Source of the DNA: CAIYPG01 sp903864555
GTDB lineage: Bacteria > Pseudomonadota > Gammaproteobacteria > Burkholderiales > SG8-39
NCBI GenBank assembly: GCA_947474715.1
Contig: CANJJT010000004.1
Span: 1 to 64,000 of the forward strand
Length of the DNA stretch: 64,000 nt
Direction: 5' to 3'
Each line of letters begins with the position of its first letter. Within the stretch, counting starts at the first letter, position 1. The notes beneath the pieces were generated by a model. It worked only from the letters and a program-made list of their open reading frames with translations. It made no database searches and was not told the origin of the DNA. Positions 26,697 to 34,975 of this stretch are shown piece by piece. Both the position numbers and the translations under genes were made by a program.

Positions 26697-27515
26697 TTAC
26701 CGTTCGATGCGGTTGATGCGGGCTTCCACCATCACCTTGCCGTCCCGGGCCAGACAGATGGCGCCCCACTGGTCGCTGCGTTCCTCGACCATCACGGTGA
26801 AAGTGTCGTCCCAGAAGATGGGTCGCAGGAAGAAGATATCCAGGTCCAGTTGCCGCGGTTTGAAATGGCGCCAGATCTCCGCGCTGAGGTAGCGCATGCC
26901 CTGGCTGCCGCCCATGATGGGGGCGCGATAGCCGCTTTTCTTCGCCACTTCCGGGTCGGTATGCACCGGATTGTTCGGGCCGGTGAAGGCGGTGACGCAT
27001 TCGGGGGTGAGTGTGATGCGGTTCACTTCCTTTAGCACGCTGATGTCCTGGATCACCGGCACCGGCTTGTGCCCGGTGCCGCGCACAGCGGCCTTGGCCG
27101 GGTCCGGGCGCAGCGATTTGCGCGTGGAGGTGATGGCGCGCGTGCCATCGGCGCCGGCGAACCAGGTCTCGCTGAAGGCCACGCGTCCGCGCGGCACCTC
27201 GTCCACGCTGAGGATGCCGCCGCCCACGGTGATTTGCTCGCCCAGCGTCAGCGGCCGGTGCATGGTGATGGTCTGCGCCATGTTCACCGCGCCATTGGCG
27301 CTCACGCCATTGCGTATGCCCTCGCGGATGGCCAGGGTGATGAAGGCGATGGGGTCGATCTCCTCGCCGAAGATGGCCGCATCGATGCCGCACAGCGTGA
27401 GCAGGCGCTTTTGCTCGGCGGCGTCGATGACGAAACGGCGCTCCTGGTACTGCAGGCCGGGGTAGGGCTCGATGAAGGGGACCTGTTCCGGTGTCGCTTG
27501 TGCCTGGGCGCTCAT
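26697..27515 (-). CDS. MaoC-like double-hotdog protein, catalytic Asp replaced
   Basis: Protein of 272 aa. C-terminal motif AFTGPNNPVHTDPEVAKKSG keeps NP and His (H185) of the R-hydratase signature but has P180 at the catalytic Asp, as in its paralogue 23936-24739. Start ATG 27515; 13 nt downstream of the CaiB stop, so in one operon. Probably an acyl-CoA-binding or modified hydratase. Confidence 0.75.
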   Translation of the reverse strand: MSAQAQATPEQVPFIEPYPGLQYQERRFVIDAAEQKRLLTLCGIDAAIFGEEIDPIAFITLAIREGIRNGVSANGAVNMAQTITMHRPLTLGEQITVGGGILSVDEVPRGRVAFSETWFAGADGTRAITSTRKSLRPDPAKAAVRGTGHKPVPVIQDISVLKEVNRITLTPECVTAFTGPNNPVHTDPEVAKKSGYRAPIMGGSQGMRYLSAEIWRHFKPRQLDLDIFFLRPIFWDDTFTVMVEERSDQWGAICLARDGKVMVEARINRIER

Positions 27516-27528
27516 GGTTTTTCCTTGT

Positions 27529-28728
27529 TCAGATGACTTCGTTCTTCAGCAGGGTGGCGATGTCTTCGTCGCTGTAACCGGCAGCCCGGAGCACTTCGGT
27601 GTTGTGCTCGCCCAGGCGCGGCGGCGGGCTGGAAGGGTGCGGGCTGCCGTGTTCGTACTGGAAGGGCGTGTTGAGCAGGCGCATCGGCTGGCCGGTGGCG
27701 GCATCGGTCATTTCCTGCACCAGGCCGCGGTGCTGCAACTGCGGCTGGGTCAGCGCCTGCGGGATCTCGTGGATTTCCGAGCAGGGCACCCCGGCTTCGT
27801 CCAGGCGCGCCTTCCACTCGGCGGAGGTGGACTTCATCAGTTCGCCCTGCACCAGCGGCCGGATGAAGCTCGCGTGCTTCACGCGCGCCTGCCGGTTGGC
27901 AAAGCGCGGGTCGTCCACCATGTCCTGCAGGCCCAGGGTGCGCAACAGGATCTTCACGTGTTCGTCGCGCATGATGGCGAGGATCATGGAGCCGTCGGCG
28001 GTGCGGTAGACATCCGCAGTGGGCTCGAAGTTGATGGCCTGGTTGCCGCGGCGCGGTTGCACCACGCCGCCATTCAGCCAGGCGCCCACCGTCTGCGAGG
28101 CGAGCGAGATGCCCGAATCGAGCATGGCCACATCGATGTACTGGCCCAGGCCCGTCTCACGGCGCTGGTACAGCGCGCCGGCGATCGCCAGTGCGGCATT
28201 CAGGCCGGTGCTGGTGTCGCATACGCTGAAGCCGGGGCGCAGCGGCGTGCCATCGGGTTCGCCGGTCATGGCCATGATGCCGCTGGCGGCCTGGATGTTG
28301 CCGTCGAAGGCCGGGGCCTTTGCCTCCGGGCCGGTCTGGCCGAAGCCGGAGATGGAGCAATAAATGAGGCGCGGATTCTCCTCTTTCAGCGCGGCGTAAC
28401 CCAGGCCCATGCGGTCGACCACGCCGGGGCGGAAGTTCTCCACCACCACATCGGCCGAGCGCGCCAGGCGCCGGATGATGGCCTTCGCCTCGGGTTTTTT
28501 CAGGTCCAGGGTCACCGACTTCTTGCCGGCGTTGAACATGATGAAGGTGGCGGCCAGGCCGTCCTGCTGCAGTTCCTGGATGCCGATGCCATTGCGTGTG
28601 GCATCACCCGTGCCGCGCTCCTCGATCTTGATCACCTCGGCGCCCATCAGCGCCAGCGTGTGGGTGCAATAGGGGCCGGAGACGACCCGGGTCAGGTCGA
28701 GTATCCGCACGTTCTCGAATGGGCGCAT
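27529..28728 (-). CDS. CaiB/BaiF CoA-transferase
   Basis: Protein of 399 aa with AGGAAAGC before ATG. VRILDLTRVVSGPYCTHTLALMGAEVIKIEE at the N-terminus; catalytic Asp D142 is present (APAFDGNIQAASG). C-terminal LGEHNTEVL typical of the family. Between the crotonase and MaoC-like genes, so it probably loads CoA onto a substrate of this run. Confidence 0.9.
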   Translation of the reverse strand: MRPFENVRILDLTRVVSGPYCTHTLALMGAEVIKIEERGTGDATRNGIGIQELQQDGLAATFIMFNAGKKSVTLDLKKPEAKAIIRRLARSADVVVENFRPGVVDRMGLGYAALKEENPRLIYCSISGFGQTGPEAKAPAFDGNIQAASGIMAMTGEPDGTPLRPGFSVCDTSTGLNAALAIAGALYQRRETGLGQYIDVAMLDSGISLASQTVGAWLNGGVVQPRRGNQAINFEPTADVYRTADGSMILAIMRDEHVKILLRTLGLQDMVDDPRFANRQARVKHASFIRPLVQGELMKSTSAEWKARLDEAGVPCSEIHEIPQALTQPQLQHRGLVQEMTDAATGQPMRLLNTPFQYEHGSPHPSSPPPRLGEHNTEVLRAAGYSDEDIATLLKNEVI

Positions 28729-28831
28729 TGCTTTCCTCCTGCTGCCGGGCTTGCGGGCTGCGCTGGTCTGGCCAGCCTGTGCCTCTGCCGACGGACGGTT
28801 TTTACGGTGAACCGGCCCGGCCGTCCCATCG

Positions 28832-28854
28832 GCATGAAGAGACTGTCTTCATGC
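28832..28854. other. Perfect hairpin between crotonase and CoA-transferase genes
   Basis: GCATGAAGA-GACTG-TCTTCATGC, a 9-bp perfect stem in the 176-nt gap. Could be a processing site, attenuator or operator. No T-run. Confidence 0.35.
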
Positions 28855-28904
28855 GCGCCCTTCATGACGGCAGGTCCTGCGCATGGTCAGGCAAGGCAAG
28901 GCGG

Positions 28905-29777
28905 TCAGCCCTGCTTGTTTCGTCTCTTCTGGTCGCGCTCGTAGTTGTCCAGCGCTACCTGCACCAGCGGCTGGCGCTTGACGCCTTCCTTTTTGGGCAT
29001 GACGTAGTCCGGGTCCAGGGACCCCATGCGCCGGTTGTTGTAGGTGCTGTGGGCGTTGATGATGTGGTTGGTGAAGCCCTGCGCGTCCAGCGCCTGGTTC
29101 ACCGCCAGCTTGGTGGTGCGCATGTCGAAGGGGTCATTGCGGGCGACGTCGGCGGCGTATTCGAGCGTCTCCTCGACCAGGCGCTCGTTGGGAATGACGC
29201 GGTTCACCAGGCCGTATTCCTTTGCCTGAGACGCGTCGATGAAACGGCTCTGGAACAGCAGTTCCTTGGCGATGCGCGGATGGATGTCATAGGGCACCGA
29301 GAAATACTGGAAGGCCGAGCACAGAAACTTGGCGTCTTCCCCGGCGAAGATGATGTCGGCGGTGGAGGCCACCATCCAGCCGCCGAAGATGCAGTAGCCC
29401 TGCACCGCGCAGATCATCGGCTTGGGCACGTTGCGCCAGCGCAGGTGCATGTCCACGTACAGCCGCCAGGTGCGGTCGAAGAAGCCGCGCTGGGTCGCCG
29501 GAACCGGAAACTTCTCGCGATGGGCCATTTCCTCGGCGGATCCCAGGTCGTGGCCTGCGGAGAAGTGCTTGCCCGCACCGAATATGCAAATCACGTTGAC
29601 GTTGTGGTCACCGGCGGCGCAGTCGATGGCATGGTCCAGTTCCTCCAGCAGGATGGTGCTCTGGACGTTGCGCTGCTCCGGACGGTTGAGCGTGACGCGC
29701 GCGATCTTGTCCTTCACCTCGTAGATGATGCTCTGGTATTCCTGCTGGGCGTACTTGATGTGCTGGTAGCTGCTCAT
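28905..29777 (-). CDS. Crotonase-fold (enoyl-CoA hydratase-like) protein
   Basis: Protein of 290 aa with oxyanion-hole segments GAGKHFSAGHDLGS and GYCIFGGWMVASTADIIF. By alignment to rat mitochondrial enoyl-CoA hydratase, both catalytic Glu positions are changed (M135 and A155). So it is probably another crotonase activity (isomerase, hydrolase, or ring or C-C cleaving) rather than a plain hydratase. 49 nt after the two-domain CoA-transferase. Confidence 0.8.
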   Translation of the reverse strand: MSSYQHIKYAQQEYQSIIYEVKDKIARVTLNRPEQRNVQSTILLEELDHAIDCAAGDHNVNVICIFGAGKHFSAGHDLGSAEEMAHREKFPVPATQRGFFDRTWRLYVDMHLRWRNVPKPMICAVQGYCIFGGWMVASTADIIFAGEDAKFLCSAFQYFSVPYDIHPRIAKELLFQSRFIDASQAKEYGLVNRVIPNERLVEETLEYAADVARNDPFDMRTTKLAVNQALDAQGFTNHIINAHSTYNNRRMGSLDPDYVMPKKEGVKRQPLVQVALDNYERDQKRRNKQG

Positions 29778-29826
29778 GCGTGGTCCCCCTTTTCAAGTCA
29801 TCGATTGTTTCGGCCCTGGCAGGCCC

Positions 29827-32250
29827 TTACCTTTGAAACGCCGTTGGAGTCGCCGAGGTCACCCCGGCCTTGTCCAGTTCATCCACCTCGGCGGCAGACA
29901 AGCCGACGATGTCAGTGAGTATCCTGCGCGTGTCCGCCCCCAGGCACGGTGCCGCGCTGCGCTGCGCGCCGGGCGTGAGGCTCAGGCGGAAGGGCAGGGA
30001 CGGATGCCCGTGGGGCCCCGCTTCGGCGTGCGTGAGCAGGGTGGTGAAGTCGCGCGCCACCAGATACGGGTCTTCCATGACATTGCGCGCATCCTGCACC
30101 GGCGCGGAGCGTATGCCGGCTGCCTGCAGGCGCTGGGCGATGGCCATCTTGGGCAGGGTGCGTGTCCAGCGCGTGATGGGCTCGCGCAGCTCGTCCTGGT
30201 TCTTCCACCGCGCCTCGAAGGTGGCATAGCGCGCATCGCCGGCCAGTTCGGGCTGGCCCATGAGGTCGCACAGTGTTGTCCACTCGGCATCGGTTTCCAC
30301 GGCGAGCGTCACCCACTGGTCGTAGCCGGCGGCGAGGTAGGCGTCGTGCGGCGCCGCCCAGCGCACGCGATTGCCGTGCGGCACCGGATCCACACCGGTG
30401 GCGATGGCGTGCAGCAGTTCATCACCGATGAACTGCATGGAAGCCTCCACCTGTGGCAGTTCGATGTACTGGCCCTGGCCGGTGGCGTCGCGGTAAGCGA
30501 GCGCCGTCAACAGCGCAGCTGCGCCGTTGTAGCCACCCATCGGGTCGGGGTAGACCTGGCCGGTGGTGGCCGGGGGGCCGTCGGGATAGCCGATCAGGGC
30601 GCACATGCCTGCTGCCACTTCCATGCTGGCGCCATTGGCGGTGCACGTGGCCAGGGGGCCGCTGTTGCCAAAGCCGGGCATCTCGCAGACGATGATGCCC
30701 GGGTTGAGTTTGCTCACCACATCGTAGCCCACGCCCATGCGCGCCAGCGTGCCCGGTGTGAAGTTGGATACCACGATGTCGGATTTGGCAAGCAGCTTGA
30801 GCATGGCCTCCTTGCCGCCGGGATGCTTCAGGTCCATGCACAGCGACATCTTGTTGATGTTCTGCGAATTGAAATAGGCGACGCGGTTGTAGGGGCGCTC
30901 GCCGCCGGAGCGATCGGCGTAGCGTCGCGGCTGGATCACCGCGTTGACCTGGCGCCACACGTCCAGCCGCGTCGAGGATTCCACATGGATCACTTCGGCG
31001 CCGAGGAAACCGAAAATCCGCCCGGCCATGGGGCCGGCCCAGGCGGTGGTGAATTCGATCACGCGCAGGCCGCTGAGTGGACCACTGATCGGCCCGCTGA
31101 CCGGGCCTGCACCCTTGATTTTCGCAGCACTGCCGGCCGGCATTGATCTGGCTGGCGGCGCGGGACGGGCATTGTCGGCCCCCGGCTGCGGCGCCGGCCC
31201 GCGCACCTGCCGCGGCGTGGCGCTCAAGCGAAAGGCCGGGCCCAGTATCGGGCGTGAGCCGGCGGTGGTGTCCACCGTTTCCCAGTAGTTGCGCTCGCGC
31301 AGGTGCTCGGTGCGATAGAGTTGATTGGGTGTATAGGCCTTGGCCGCGACGAGCCGGCCTTTGAGCAGGCGGTTGAGCACCTCGTCGCTGGTCCATGTGT
31401 GCACGTGCTCCTGCACCTCGGCCAGCAGCGTCTTCTGATTGGCGAGGCGGTCCTTGGGTTGTTCGAAGCGCGGGTCGGTGATCCAGTCCGGGCGCCCCAG
31501 GTTCTCGCACATGGGCTTGAAGGTATGGGGGTGGATCCACAGGCCCACCCAGCCGTCGGAGCACTTCAGCATGGTGAAGGGCTGGGTGCGCTCGCCGCGC
31601 TCCTCCAGCATGCCGCTGTAGTTCCACATCAGCGTGTTGGGCGGACCCATGGCGGCGGTGTTGTGGGCCACGTCGAGGAAGGCGGTCTGCCCGCGGCCGA
31701 GCGCCTTGCGAGCGTGCAGGGCGGCCAGTGCCGTGATGTAGGCTCCCACGCCGGCGGCGCAGATGGCGCGATGGGCCACGCCGTAAAGCGGCTCGCGGCC
31801 CTTGTCGCCATTGTTGTACATCATCCCCGAGAGTGCCTGGAAGATCATTTCGCTGCCGCGCCAGTCCTTGTACGGACCGTCGTCGCCGAAGTCGGATACC
31901 ACGACGATCACGCAGGCCGGATTGGCCGCAGCCAGGGCGTCACGCTCCAGGGCGGTGCTGGCGATGATGACGTCGGCCGACCGGGCATGTTCCAGCAGTG
32001 TTTGCCGGCCAGCGGCCGATGCCAGGTCCAGTGTCACCGAGCGTTTGCCCAGGTTGAGGTGGAAGAACAGCATGGACCCCACGCCATCCTTGTCCGGATC
32101 GAAGGGGCCGAGGCGTCGCAGCGCCGACCCCCCGGGCGGTTCCATCAGGGTGACATCGGCGCCATGGTCGGCGAAGAGGCGGCCGCAGAACTGGCCGGCG
32201 ATGCTCTCACTTGCGTCAAGTACGGTGATTCCAGCCAGGGCAGCGGTCAT
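29827..32250 (-). CDS. Two-domain CaiB/BaiF CoA-transferase fusion
   Basis: Protein of 807 aa from MTAALAGITVLDASES, about twice the family length. Domain 1 (1-370) has E134 where the catalytic Asp should be (RGSEMIFQALSG). Domain 2 (from about 395, LRVIEFTTAWAGPMAGRIFG) has TANGASMEVAAG, with no acid at that position. Family members act as intertwined dimers, so the fusion may fold as an internal pseudo-dimer with one altered site. First gene of the minus-strand acyl-CoA run. No frameshift or stop at the junction. Confidence 0.85.
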   Translation of the reverse strand: MTAALAGITVLDASESIAGQFCGRLFADHGADVTLMEPPGGSALRRLGPFDPDKDGVGSMLFFHLNLGKRSVTLDLASAAGRQTLLEHARSADVIIASTALERDALAAANPACVIVVVSDFGDDGPYKDWRGSEMIFQALSGMMYNNGDKGREPLYGVAHRAICAAGVGAYITALAALHARKALGRGQTAFLDVAHNTAAMGPPNTLMWNYSGMLEERGERTQPFTMLKCSDGWVGLWIHPHTFKPMCENLGRPDWITDPRFEQPKDRLANQKTLLAEVQEHVHTWTSDEVLNRLLKGRLVAAKAYTPNQLYRTEHLRERNYWETVDTTAGSRPILGPAFRLSATPRQVRGPAPQPGADNARPAPPARSMPAGSAAKIKGAGPVSGPISGPLSGLRVIEFTTAWAGPMAGRIFGFLGAEVIHVESSTRLDVWRQVNAVIQPRRYADRSGGERPYNRVAYFNSQNINKMSLCMDLKHPGGKEAMLKLLAKSDIVVSNFTPGTLARMGVGYDVVSKLNPGIIVCEMPGFGNSGPLATCTANGASMEVAAGMCALIGYPDGPPATTGQVYPDPMGGYNGAAALLTALAYRDATGQGQYIELPQVEASMQFIGDELLHAIATGVDPVPHGNRVRWAAPHDAYLAAGYDQWVTLAVETDAEWTTLCDLMGQPELAGDARYATFEARWKNQDELREPITRWTRTLPKMAIAQRLQAAGIRSAPVQDARNVMEDPYLVARDFTTLLTHAEAGPHGHPSLPFRLSLTPGAQRSAAPCLGADTRRILTDIVGLSAAEVDELDKAGVTSATPTAFQR

Positions 32251-32411
32251 CTTTCCTCCATCCTTCGCGATTGCTTGGTCTGATGCAGTGGCTCCTGAGG
32301 GGATCGCCCCCTCATGGGTCATGCATTCTTATGGTGCGAGTTTAATACCCATCGTCCCGGCAGGCCTGGCCCCGGAGCGGCCTTGAACATCTTGATCAAT
32401 GCCAGAGGGGA

Positions 32412-33428
32412 TCAGGGCGCTGGTCCGGTTGTGCCCCGTACGATCAATTCGATCGGGACCTGTTCTTCGCGCTCGACCTCGCGTCCTGCCAGTCTCTCCA
32501 GCAGCCTGGCCGCAGCACGTTGCCCGATGTTGGCCGAAGGGATGTGCAGCGTGGTCAGACCTGGAGGCAATTCCGCGGCCAGTTCGATGTCGTCGAACCC
32601 GGTGATCGACAATTCCCCGGGCACGCGGATGCCGCGTTCCTGGCATTCGAGCAGCGCGCCCAGGGCCAGCAGATCGTTGCCGCATGCCAATGCGGTGAAG
32701 TCGCGCCCTTCGGGGCGGTCGAGCAATGCGCGCAGCGCGGCGCGTCCGTGCCGCAGCGTGAGCGTTGTTTCCACGATGCGTTCGTCCACCGAAAGTCCCC
32801 GTGCAGCCAGCGTTTCACGCACGCCGGCAAGGCGTTCCCGCGCCCGGTCGTTTCCGGCGGTGTGTCCTGAGAGCACGGCGAACCGGCGGTGCCCCAGATC
32901 GAGCAGGTGCTGCGTCACCCGGGCGGATGCAAGGCGGTTCGAGAAGCCCACGCAGTGCCGGTATCCGCTCGAGTCGAGCGTCCAGGTGAACTCGCAGGGT
33001 ATGCCCGCCTGCTCGACGGCCCGAAAGACCTCGGGCGGGTGGTCGCCACCGACGAGCACGAGGCCATCCACGCCCCGCTGCAACAGCGCGCGCGTGACCG
33101 TGACTTCGGTGTCGGATGCGTAATCGTAGGCGGCCAGCAGCAGCGTATAGCCCGAGGCGGCGAGTTCCCGGGCGATGGCCTGGGTCGCGCTGGCAAAGAT
33201 CGGATTGTCCACCGTAGGGAGCACGGCGCCGATGGTCCGGGAGCGGCGCGAAGCCAGCGCGCGCGCCGCGCCGTGCGGCATGTATCCGAGGCGCGCGGCA
33301 GCCTTTTCCACTTTCTCCCGCGTGTCAGCGCGCACCAGGCCCGGCTCGGCCAGCGCGCGCGACGCGGTGGACAGGGAGACCCCGGCACTCTGTGCAACGT
33401 CGGCAAGGCGTGCGGAAAATTTGTGCAT
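32412..33428 (-). CDS. LacI-family transcriptional regulator
   Basis: Protein of 338 aa from ATG 33428 (AGG 8 nt before); an ATG at 33443 would add 5 residues. N-terminal LacI HTH (LADVAQSAGVSLSTASRALA, then hinge helix AARALASRRSRTIGAV). The periplasmic-binding-like effector domain runs to the end. Divergent from the histidinol-dehydrogenase-like gene, with a palindromic operator between. Probably represses that gene and itself. Effector unknown. Confidence 0.9.
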   Translation of the reverse strand: MHKFSARLADVAQSAGVSLSTASRALAEPGLVRADTREKVEKAAARLGYMPHGAARALASRRSRTIGAVLPTVDNPIFASATQAIARELAASGYTLLLAAYDYASDTEVTVTRALLQRGVDGLVLVGGDHPPEVFRAVEQAGIPCEFTWTLDSSGYRHCVGFSNRLASARVTQHLLDLGHRRFAVLSGHTAGNDRARERLAGVRETLAARGLSVDERIVETTLTLRHGRAALRALLDRPEGRDFTALACGNDLLALGALLECQERGIRVPGELSITGFDDIELAAELPPGLTTLHIPSANIGQRAAARLLERLAGREVEREEQVPIELIVRGTTGPAP

Positions 33429-33457
33429 GGTAGTGCCTAGCATAGCAGTACCGGAAA

Positions 33458-33473
33458 ATGAAAGCGCTCCTGC
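33458..33473. promoter_or_regulatory. Second LacI-type operator (one good half-site)
   Basis: ATGAAAGCGCTCCTGC: the left half equals the perfect operator at 33525, the right half is degenerate. Centre-to-centre distance is 67 bp, compatible with looping or side-by-side repression of the lacI promoter. Confidence 0.5.
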
Positions 33474-33492
33474 TAATTTGCTGCATTGCAGC

Positions 33493-33522
33493 TTGACTAC
33501 AGTATAAGTGCGAAGTTACTTT
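33493..33522 (+). promoter_or_regulatory. Putative promoter of the HisD-like gene
   Basis: TTGACT at 33493-33498 as -35 box and TACTTT at 33517-33522 as a weak -10 box with 18-nt spacing. The operator at 33525 would cover the start site, a usual repressor position. Confidence 0.4.
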
Positions 33523-33524
33523 GC

Positions 33525-33540
33525 ATGAAAGCGCTTTCAT
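33525..33540. promoter_or_regulatory. LacI-family operator, perfect palindrome
   Basis: ATGAAAGCGCTTTCAT, a perfect 16-bp palindrome with the central CG typical of LacI-family sites. It is 27 nt before the start of 33568 and about 97 nt from the regulator start. Confidence 0.75.
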
Positions 33541-33567
33541 TTTATTGGACGAAGCTGATCTCTCCCC

Positions 33568-34881
33568 ATGCCGATCGAGTATCTCAAGAAGGCCGCCAAG
33601 ACCCCTGATGCCGAAACGGGAGCGACGCGTGCGCTTGTCGAAAGGATGCTGGCCGAGATCGAAGCGCGCGGCGAAGACGCCGTGCGGGAGTACTGCAAGA
33701 GCCTCGACCAATGGACTGGCGATATCGTCGTTACGCCCGAGGCTTTCGAAAAGCGCACGCGCGACGTCCCTGAATCAACCAGGCGCGACATCGAGTTCGC
33801 CACCGAGCGGGTCCGCCGGTTCGCGCTGGCACAGCGCGATTCGATCCGGGAATTTTCCACCGAGATCAGCCCCGGCCTGACGGCAGGCCAGCGCCTGATA
33901 CCCGTGAACGTCGCGGGCTGCTACGTCCCCACCGGCCGCTACGCGCACATTGCCTCCGCCTACATGAGCATCGCCACCGCCAAGGCGGCAGGTGTGCCGA
34001 TGGTGATCGCCTGCTCGACCCCGTTCAAGGGCGGCCCCATCCATCCCGATGTGCTCTATGCGATGAAGGTCGCGGGCGCCGACGTGATGATGACGGTGGG
34101 TGGTGTGCAGGCCATTGCGACCCTGGCCCACGGCCTCTTTACCGGTCAGCCGGCTGACATCATCGTGGGCCCGGGCAACAAGTTTGTGGCTGAAGCCAAG
34201 CGCTCGCTGTACGGCAAGGTCGGCATCGACGTGTTCGCCGGGCCCTCCGAGATCGCCATCATCGCCGATGACTCGGCCGACCCGGCCATCGTGGCCTCCG
34301 ACCTCGTCGGGCAGGCCGAGCACGGGCATGATTCGCCTGCGTGGCTGTTCACCACATCGAGGCAGCTGGCCGAGGAAGTCATACGGCGCGTGCCGGCATT
34401 GATCGCCGGACTGCCGCCCACCGCGCGAGATGCGGCTGGCGCCGCGTGGCGCGATTACGGCGAGGTGGTCCTGTGCGCCACCCGCGAGGAAGTGGCCACC
34501 GTGTCGGACCGCCATGCCTGCGAACACCTCGAAGTGCAGGCGCGCGACCTTGACTGGTGGCTGGCGCGCCTCACCTGCTACGGGTCGCTGTTCCTGGGCG
34601 AGGAAACCACAGTGGCCTACGGCGACAAGGCCTCCGGCCCCAACCACATCCTGCCCACCAAGGGGGCGGCACGCTACTCGGGCGGCCTGTCGGTGCACAA
34701 GTTCATCAAGACCGTTACCTGGCAGCGCATGAGCCGCGAGGCCAACCGCGATATCGCGCAGGTGACCGCACGCATCTCCCGCCTGGAAGGCATGGAGGCC
34801 CACGCGCGCACCGCAGATGACCGCATGGACAAGTATTTTCCCGGCGAGCCGTTTCGGCGCGGAAAACCGGTCAGCTCGTAG
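33568..34881 (+). CDS. Histidinol-dehydrogenase-like NAD-dependent dehydrogenase
   Basis: Protein of 437 aa of the HisD family. Zinc/catalytic motifs are kept: VGQAEHGHDSP, HACEHLEV and GPNHILPT. Context (LacI control, amidohydrolase, receptors) is catabolic, not histidine biosynthesis. Some HisD paralogues oxidise other alcohols (for example sulfopropanediol dehydrogenase HpsN), so this is probably a catabolic alcohol dehydrogenase. First gene of a plus-strand run to 38276. Confidence 0.85.
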   Translation: MPIEYLKKAAKTPDAETGATRALVERMLAEIEARGEDAVREYCKSLDQWTGDIVVTPEAFEKRTRDVPESTRRDIEFATERVRRFALAQRDSIREFSTEISPGLTAGQRLIPVNVAGCYVPTGRYAHIASAYMSIATAKAAGVPMVIACSTPFKGGPIHPDVLYAMKVAGADVMMTVGGVQAIATLAHGLFTGQPADIIVGPGNKFVAEAKRSLYGKVGIDVFAGPSEIAIIADDSADPAIVASDLVGQAEHGHDSPAWLFTTSRQLAEEVIRRVPALIAGLPPTARDAAGAAWRDYGEVVLCATREEVATVSDRHACEHLEVQARDLDWWLARLTCYGSLFLGEETTVAYGDKASGPNHILPTKGAARYSGGLSVHKFIKTVTWQRMSREANRDIAQVTARISRLEGMEAHARTADDRMDKYFPGEPFRRGKPVSS

Positions 34882-34975
34882 TGGGTGCAGGGGGCCACGG
34901 GCCGGGACCGCAGCATCAACAGGAAAACGAATTCGACCAAACCATCCGGCCATGCATGGCCGAGGAGACCACAAG

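Noticed and set aside
33568..34881. Histidine biosynthesis hisD
   Set aside because: No other his genes; LacI control and catabolic neighbours point to a paralogue with another substrate.
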